A DNA stretch of 8,762 nucleotides from an uncultured Collinsella sp. Its GTDB lineage: Bacteria; Actinomycetota; Coriobacteriia; Coriobacteriales; Coriobacteriaceae. Below the pieces are notes generated by a model. The model did not search any database, had not been told where the DNA came from, and saw only the letters and a program-made list of their open reading frames with translations. Below, in pieces: positions 4,529 to 8,762 of the stretch. Each line of letters starts with the position of its first letter. Within the stretch, counting starts at the first letter, position 1. The position numbers were made by a program, and so were the translations under genes. The DNA is taken from positions 1-8,762 of the forward strand of contig UQSK01000062.1 in assembly GCA_900543605.1 (NCBI GenBank), in the 5' to 3' direction.

Positions 4529-5707
4529 TTAGTTGTTCTTGGTCAGACGCTCGACGTCGTGGGCGATCATGTATTCCTCGTCGGTGGGGATGACCATGAC
4601 CGTGACGGAAGAGCCGGCGGCGCTGATGACCTGCGGACCGTTGCCCACGGCCTCGCGGTTCTTGTTGTTGTCGATGCGCACGCCCAGCCACTCAAAGCAG
4701 TCGCAGAAGGCCTTGCGGATCGACCAGTCATTCTCGCCGATGCCGGCGGTAAAGGTGATGGTATCCACGCCCGCCATGGAGGCGATCATGGAACCGGCCT
4801 GCTGCATGGCCTTGTAGGCGAACATATCGAAGGCGAGCAGGCAGCGCTCGTCACCCTCGGAGGCGCGCGTACGGATGTCTCGGGCATCGTTGGAGATGCC
4901 CGAGATGGCAAGCAGACCGGACTGCTTGTTCATCATGTCGTCGACTTCCTGATAACTGTAGCCGCCCTCGCGCTGCAGATAGCACACGGTGGCCGGGTCG
5001 ATGGAACCGCAACGGGTACCCATCATCAGACCGTCAAGCGGCGTGAGCCCCATCGTGGTATCGCGGCAAACGCCGTCCTCAATGGCGGCAAGCGAAGCAC
5101 CGTTGCCCAGATGGCACGAAAGCAGACGGTGGCAGCGCGCACCCAGGATCTCCTTGGCCATCATCCACTCATAGCGGTGGCTCGTACCGTGCGCACCGTA
5201 CTTGCGCACGTGGTACTTGTCGCACACGTCCTTGGGCAGAGCGTAGGTGTAGGCGACTTCGGGCATGGTCATGTGGAACGAGGTGTCGAAGACGGCCACG
5301 TTGGGCAGCTCCGGATACTTCTCGCGGCAATATTCGATTGCCGCGGCCTCGCCGTAATTGTGCAGCGGGGCGAGCGGGGCCACCTCAAGGATCTTAGCCA
5401 TGACCTCGTCGTCGACGACCGCGGAATCGTCAAAGTGCCAGCCGCCCTGAACGATACGGTGGCCGATGCCATCGATCGTAAAGTCGGTCTTCTCGAGCTC
5501 CTCGAGCACGCGCGCAATGGCGCAGCGATGATCGGGAAAAGGAATCTCCTCGGTCTGCTTGGTGCCACCGTTCTCGGAGTGACCAAAGATGCCCATCTCC
5601 GATCCGATACGCTCGCAGTTGCCCTTGGCGAAAACCTCGCGGGTATCGGTATCCAAAAGCTGATATTTAAGGCTCGAGCTGCCGGCGTTGACAACAAGTA
5701 CGTTCAT
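4529..5707 (-). CDS. ackA: Acetate kinase (first paralogue, motif-conserved)
   Basis: Acetate kinase, 392 aa, of the ASKHA fold. It transfers the phosphate of acetyl phosphate to ADP, yielding acetate and ATP in the cytosol. It has the N-terminal phosphate motif LVVNAGSSSLKY (Asn7), GHRIVQGG (Arg84), FDTSFH (Asp141), YGAHGTSHRY (His173), HLGNGAS (199-205), MGTRCGSIDPA (Arg232), FTAGIGEN (319-326) and PTDEE (374-378). These correspond to Asn7, Arg91, Asp148, His180, Arg241 and Glu384 of the Methanosarcina enzyme. HRIVQGG in place of the usual HRIVHGG, and RCGSIDP in place of RSGDIDP, are shared with the second copy. The start is supported by AAGGAGT just upstream. It has its own upstream region after the other kinase's terminator, so it is probably transcribed separately or by readthrough. 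It faces pta. Confidence 0.95.
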   Translation of the reverse strand: MNVLVVNAGSSSLKYQLLDTDTREVFAKGNCERIGSEMGIFGHSENGGTKQTEEIPFPDHRCAIARVLEELEKTDFTIDGIGHRIVQGGWHFDDSAVVDDEVMAKILEVAPLAPLHNYGEAAAIEYCREKYPELPNVAVFDTSFHMTMPEVAYTYALPKDVCDKYHVRKYGAHGTSHRYEWMMAKEILGARCHRLLSCHLGNGASLAAIEDGVCRDTTMGLTPLDGLMMGTRCGSIDPATVCYLQREGGYSYQEVDDMMNKQSGLLAISGISNDARDIRTRASEGDERCLLAFDMFAYKAMQQAGSMIASMAGVDTITFTAGIGENDWSIRKAFCDCFEWLGVRIDNNKNREAVGNGPQVISAAGSSVTVMVIPTDEEYMIAHDVERLTKNN

Positions 5708-5820
5708 GAGACTCCTTCGTGATTACAGTACGGTCGGCAAACCTATAAGGCGGCCGTACCCTTAATAAGAAGTTATCAGAATTCAATAAATATCTATTAG
5801 GCTCTTCGCCCAAAGAGCAT
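5708..5820 (-). promoter_or_regulatory. Intergenic region upstream of the first acetate kinase
   Basis: An AT-rich block at 5760-5800 is the likely promoter zone, but I cannot fix -35 and -10 boxes. In the leader, GTACGG (5728-5733) pairs with CCGTAC (5754-5759), possibly extended by wobble pairs. Further upstream GCTCTT (5801-5806) pairs with AAGAGC (5813-5818). Either could be an operator or leader hairpin. Confidence 0.35.
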
Positions 5821-5857
5821 AAAAGGGGGCTGAACGGCACAAGGCCATCCAGTCCCC
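5821..5857 (-). terminator. Terminator behind the second acetate kinase
   Basis: On the - strand GGGG-A-CTG (5857-5850) pairs with CAGCCCC (5832-5826) with one bulged base, followed by a C-rich end and TTTT (5824-5821). The loop region contains a small GGC/GCC stem. It begins 14 nt after the stop at 5872, so it separates the two kinase transcripts at least partly. Confidence 0.7.
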
Positions 5858-5871
5858 TCCCCTTGCATCAA

Positions 5872-7050
5872 TTACTTACCGCTGACGATGCGCTCGACGT
5901 CGGAAGCGATCATGAACTCCTCATCCGTGGGGATGACGAAGATCTTGACCTTGGAATCCTTGGCGGACAGGCACCAAGCGCCGTCGCCGCGCAGGGCGTT
6001 GCGGGCATGGTCCATCTTGACGCCCATGAAGGCCAGACGGTCGGCCACGCCGGCGCGGACAGCCGGAGCGTGCTCGCCGATGCCGGCGGTAAAGACCAGG
6101 GTGTCCATGCCGCACATGGAAGTGGCCATCTCGGCGGCCTTGGCGGCAATCTTGTAGACGAACATATCGAAGGCGAGCTGAGCCTCGGGGTCGCCGGCAG
6201 CGGCGAGCTCCTCGACGTTGCGGCAGTCGTTGGTCTTGCCGCCGGTCACAGCCAAAAGGCCGGACTTCTTGTTCATCATCTCGTCGACCTCGTCGAAGGT
6301 GTAGCCGCCTTCGCGCTGCAGGTAGCACACGGTAGCAGGGTCGATGGAGCCGCAGCGGGTGCCCATCATGACACCGTCGAGCGGCGTCAAGCCCATGGTG
6401 GTGTCCATGCACTTGCCGTCCTCGATGGCGCACAGGGAAGCGCCGGAACCGATGTGGCACACGACGACCTTGCGAGCCTCGCCGTTGGTCATCTCGGCAA
6501 CCTTCTTGGAGATATAGCGGTAGCTGGTGCCGTGGGCGCCATACTTACGGATGTGCAGCTTGTCGCAAACATCCTTGGGAAGGGCGTAGGTCTTGGCGAC
6601 CTCGGGCATGTTGAAGTGGAAAGCGGTGTCATAGACCGTGACGTTGGGCAGGTCGGGATACTGCTCGAGGCAGTACTCGATAACGTTGGCCTCGGGGTTG
6701 TTATGCAGCGGGGCGAGCGGAGCGACCTCGCGGATCTTGGCGAGGACGTCCTCGTCGACGAGGGAGGAATCGCCGAAGTACCAACCGCCTTGAACGATAC
6801 GGTGGCCGATGCCCTCGATCTTGACGCCGTTGGCCTCGAGGTCCTTCAGGACGACCTCGATGGCGACCTTGTGGTCGGGGAACTCGATGTTCTCGGTCAC
6901 CTTCTTGGAGCCGTTGGCAGCGTGGGTGAAGGTACCGCCGGTAAAGCAGACGCGCTCGCAGGAGCCCTTTGCGGACACCTTGTGGGATTTGGTATCGATG
7001 ACCTGATACTTAAGGGTCGAAGATCCTGCGTTGACGACCAGAACGTTCAT
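5872..7050 (-). CDS. ackA: Acetate kinase paralogue with altered active-site motifs
   Basis: A second acetate/acyl kinase, also 392 aa and collinear with its downstream neighbour over the full length. It keeps Asn7 (VVNAGSSTLKY), Arg84 (GHRIVQGG), Asp141 (YDTAFH), His173 (YGAHGTS), Arg232 (MGTRCGSIDPA) and PTDEE (374-378), so catalysis looks possible. It differs where the first copy is canonical: HGTSY instead of HGTSH (Tyr177), HIGSG instead of HLGNG (Ser202), FHFNMP instead of FHxTMP (Asn147), and GIGEH instead of GIGEN (His327). The Asn in HLGNG and the GIGEN loop belong to the nucleotide-binding side in this family. The start is supported by GGGAG about 5 nt upstream. It may be a second acetate kinase, a kinase for propionate or butyrate, or one with different nucleotide preference; the sequence alone does not decide. 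Confidence 0.93.
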   Translation of the reverse strand: MNVLVVNAGSSTLKYQVIDTKSHKVSAKGSCERVCFTGGTFTHAANGSKKVTENIEFPDHKVAIEVVLKDLEANGVKIEGIGHRIVQGGWYFGDSSLVDEDVLAKIREVAPLAPLHNNPEANVIEYCLEQYPDLPNVTVYDTAFHFNMPEVAKTYALPKDVCDKLHIRKYGAHGTSYRYISKKVAEMTNGEARKVVVCHIGSGASLCAIEDGKCMDTTMGLTPLDGVMMGTRCGSIDPATVCYLQREGGYTFDEVDEMMNKKSGLLAVTGGKTNDCRNVEELAAAGDPEAQLAFDMFVYKIAAKAAEMATSMCGMDTLVFTAGIGEHAPAVRAGVADRLAFMGVKMDHARNALRGDGAWCLSAKDSKVKIFVIPTDEEFMIASDVERIVSGK

Positions 7051-7103
7051 GTGTCTCCCTACTAACAGGCGGTGTGGCGCCGCCAGGTTACATACGCTTC
7101 AAT

Positions 7104-7137
7104 AATAAACCCAAACGCCCTCGCGCTCGGGTTTATT
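7104..7137 (-). terminator. Likely terminator of the xseA-xseB-HIT operon
   Basis: AATAAACCC (7104-7112) pairs with GGGTTTATT (7129-7137) across a 16-nt GC-rich loop, and on the - strand the stem ends in GGGTTTATTATT. It lies between the HIT gene stop and the second acetate kinase. A second small repeat, CTTCCGT (7168-7174) with ACGGAAG (7183-7189), lies directly behind the HIT stop. The same hairpin could instead lie in the kinase leader if that promoter is in the AT-rich 7141-7156 block. Confidence 0.5.
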
Positions 7138-7197
7138 GCGTTGATATATAAGTTATCGATGCCTGAGCTTCCGTTTCATTGCACGGAAGATGCGTCC

Positions 7198-7533
7198 TCA
7201 GATGAGGTTCTCGCCCAGGTTCCTGCCGCCGAGGACGTGCATGTGGAAGTGCATGACGGTCTGGCCGGCGTTGACGCCCTTGTTGGAAATGACGCGGAAA
7301 CCGTCCTCTAGGCCCTTGGCCTTGGCGACCTCCTGGATGGCGTGGGCCATGGCGCCCATGGTCTCGGCAGGCACGTTGTCGGCGATGTCGCTGTAGTGCT
7401 TCTTAGGGATCACGAGCGTGTGGACCGGCGCCTGGGGATTGAGGTCGTCGAACGCGATGACCTGATCGTCCTCATAGACAACGGTCGAGGGGATCTCGTG
7501 GTTGGCAATTTTGCAGAAGATGCAATCACACAT
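7198..7533 (-). CDS. HIT family protein, HinT-like purine nucleoside phosphoramidase
   Basis: A 111-aa histidine-triad protein close to the usual HinT length. The family hydrolyses purine nucleoside phosphoramidates such as AMP-lysine and acts as a small cytosolic dimer. N-terminal CDCIFCKIANHEIPSTVVYEDD is the standard start; Cys4 and Cys7 form the CxxC pair found in many bacterial members. The central APVHTLVIPKKHYSDI is typical, and the signature HFHMHVLGG gives His95, His97 and His99, with His97 the expected nucleophile. The start is supported by AAAGGAA upstream. It lies 49 bp behind xseB in the same direction, probably as last gene of that operon, with no evident functional tie to exonuclease VII. 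Confidence 0.93.
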   Translation of the reverse strand: MCDCIFCKIANHEIPSTVVYEDDQVIAFDDLNPQAPVHTLVIPKKHYSDIADNVPAETMGAMAHAIQEVAKAKGLEDGFRVISNKGVNAGQTVMHFHMHVLGGRNLGENLI

Positions 7534-7582
7534 AGCTGGTTCCTTTCTTACAGACCAAGGTAATTATATTTGGTCGAGATGG

Positions 7583-7849
7583 TTAGAACGAGAGGTTGTC
7601 GTCGGTGTTGGCGGCCTCGCCGTCGGCGAGCACGTCGTTGCCGTCGACGTCCTTAAGGAGCACCGAGACCTTCTGCTCGGCATCGGACAAGCGGGTGCGC
7701 AGGCTCTTGAGGAGCTCGACGCCGCGGGTATAGCTCTCGAGCGACTCCTCGAGCTCCATATCGCCCGACTCCAAGCTGCGGATGATGAGCTCCAGCTCCT
7801 GCGAGGCCTGCTTGTACGTAAGCTGCTCGACCGGGGTCTTCTCTGCCAT
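7583..7849 (-). CDS. xseB: Exodeoxyribonuclease VII small subunit
   Basis: An 88-aa XseB. Several copies bind one XseA to make exonuclease VII, which degrades single-stranded DNA from both ends into short oligonucleotides in the cytosol. The core TYKQASQELELIIRSLESGDMELEESLESYTRGVELLKSL (about 11-50) is the family signature: two amphipathic helices joined by the SGDMELEESL turn. The acidic tail after residue 68 (DVDGNDVLADGEAANTDD) is unconserved and probably disordered. The start is supported by AAAGGAAA about 6 nt upstream. It follows xseA by 42 bp. Confidence 0.95.
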   Translation of the reverse strand: MAEKTPVEQLTYKQASQELELIIRSLESGDMELEESLESYTRGVELLKSLRTRLSDAEQKVSVLLKDVDGNDVLADGEAANTDDNLSF

Positions 7850-7891
7850 ATCTGTTTCCTTTCCTAAAGGTTTATCGCTATGAAACGCGGT

Positions 7892-8762
7892 TTACTCGAC
7901 CGCGTTGACGGTTGCCGACACGTTGCCGTCCGCCATGCGCACGCGGATGGCGTCGCCCGGCTTAAAGGTCTTGGCGCTCGTAGCCACGCCATCATCGCTG
8001 TACGCGATGGAGTAACCGCGGGCAAGCACCTTGAGCGGCGACAGGGCATCGAGCGACGCGGCAGCTCGGCCCAGGTCGGACGCGGGTTTGCTGAGCATCG
8101 TACGTCCCTGATGCTCCAGACGGGAACTCGCAAGCGTGAGCGCATGGCGCTTGCCATCGAGCCCTGAGGTGCTTGCGATCAAGCGCTCGGGCAGACGCTC
8201 GAAGTTGGAGCGGAAGGCCCCAACCGAACGCGTTATGGCGCCCGACAGTCGATCGGCAGTCAGCGCAAGCTCAGACTCGCGACGCTCGACCATAAACGTT
8301 GGATCGTTGAGGCACGGGCGGCATGCGGCGGCATCGAGGGCATCGCCCAAGCGAGCCGTATAGGTGTCCCAGGCACGACGACCGCGCTGGTCGAGCATTT
8401 CCAGATCGACCTGATCCGACCCGATCATCGAAGCCATCGCGGCACCCAGACGTTGATGGCGCGTCTCGAGCACGTCGGCCAACTCCGTCATAGCCGGCGC
8501 CACCGATTCGGCCGCCGCCGTGGGCGTGGAGGCGCGACGGTCGCTCACCATGTCGCAAATCGAGGTATCGGGCTCATGCCCAATGCCCGTCACCACAGGC
8601 ACGGGACAAGCTGCCACCGCACGGGCAAGCTCCTCGTCGTTAAAGGTCATGAGGTCCTCGAAGGAACCGCCGCCACGCACGAGCAAAATGCAATCGGGCG
8701 CCGGCGTAATGGCAGCGGCGCGGTGCAAGCCCTCAATGAGCTCTGCCGGCGCACCCTCGCCT
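7892..8762 (-). CDS. xseA: Exodeoxyribonuclease VII large subunit, C-terminal part
   Basis: The catalytic subunit of exonuclease VII, truncated by the window edge: 289 codons are visible, ending at TAA 7892-7894. The frame stays open to the edge, with GEGAPAELIEGLHRAAA as the first visible residues, so the real start is outside. The catalytic domain shows LVRGGGSFEDLMTFND at about visible residues 27-42, PVVTGIGHEPDTSICD at about 54-70 and SDRRASTPTAAAE at about 73-85, all hallmarks of XseA. After this comes a long helical coiled-coil stretch that carries XseB in known structures, then a C-terminal beta part (LKVLARGYSIAYSDDG, AIRVRMADGNVSATV). Nothing suggests damage. It heads the xseA-xseB-HIT group. 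Confidence 0.95.
   Translation of the reverse strand, partial: GEGAPAELIEGLHRAAAITPAPDCILLVRGGGSFEDLMTFNDEELARAVAACPVPVVTGIGHEPDTSICDMVSDRRASTPTAAAESVAPAMTELADVLETRHQRLGAAMASMIGSDQVDLEMLDQRGRRAWDTYTARLGDALDAAACRPCLNDPTFMVERRESELALTADRLSGAITRSVGAFRSNFERLPERLIASTSGLDGKRHALTLASSRLEHQGRTMLSKPASDLGRAAASLDALSPLKVLARGYSIAYSDDGVATSAKTFKPGDAIRVRMADGNVSATVNAVE

Noticed and set aside
4305..4691. A 128-codon frame on - overlapping the ackA 3' end
   Set aside because: It is a shadow frame of ackA running through its terminator and the E3 arm, with arginine-rich low-complexity sequence.
5863..7065. A 400-codon frame on + antisense to the second acetate kinase
   Set aside because: Mirror of the kinase in a GC-rich genome, low-complexity and without domain signatures.
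8726..8728. TTG at 8728 as the start of xseA
   Set aside because: The frame continues upstream to the window edge with XseA-like sequence, so it is an internal Leu codon of a truncated gene.

Overview
The window looks like a chromosomal segment of a high-GC gut-type actinobacterium, most likely a Coriobacteriia member such as Collinsella. This is inferred from codon use, the paired acetate kinases with unusual shared motifs, and the Glf/GT2 glycan pair. No rRNA or other taxonomic marker is present, so the assignment is not proven. I see no insertion sequence, phage gene, tRNA, rRNA or CRISPR array.

Layout. (1) 1-372, + strand: C-terminal part of a P1-family (S58) self-cleaving peptidase. (2) 373-737: a gene-free stretch with two large nested inverted-repeat terminator cassettes (E1 on +, E2 on -). 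Between them lies a decayed tail of a second glycosyltransferase gene. (3) 738-2964, - strand: glf (UDP-galactopyranose mutase), then a GT2 glycosyltransferase overlapping it by at least 8 bp. This is a small cell-surface glycan operon, probably for galactofuranose. (4) 2965-3195: divergent promoter region. (5) 3196-4176, + strand: pta. (6) 4177-4528: a third cassette (E3) behind pta and an ordinary terminator for the facing ackA. (7) 4529-7050, - strand: two tandem acetate kinase paralogues, each with its own terminator. (8) 7198-8762, - strand: xseA (partial), xseB and a HinT-like HIT protein, probably one operon.

Pta converts acetyl-CoA to acetyl phosphate, and AckA converts that to acetate and ATP, the energy-yielding end of fermentation. 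Here pta faces ackA instead of sharing its operon, and there are two kinases, the upstream one with several changed active-site motif residues.

The most unusual thing here is the set of three cassettes, E1 (385-513), E2 (607-715) and E3 (4192-4322). Each sits 12-22 nt behind a stop codon, in the orientation of that gene. Each has perfect outer arms of 31, 21 or 29 bp whose sequence is unrelated from cassette to cassette. The arms enclose a 67-73 nt core with a terminator-like hairpin flanked by GTCCT on the left and TGCGGA on the right. The E1 and E2 cores are clearly homologous, and their hairpin stems show compensatory base changes. Conserved cores inside locus-specific perfect arms are the reverse of what a MITE or other TIR element shows.
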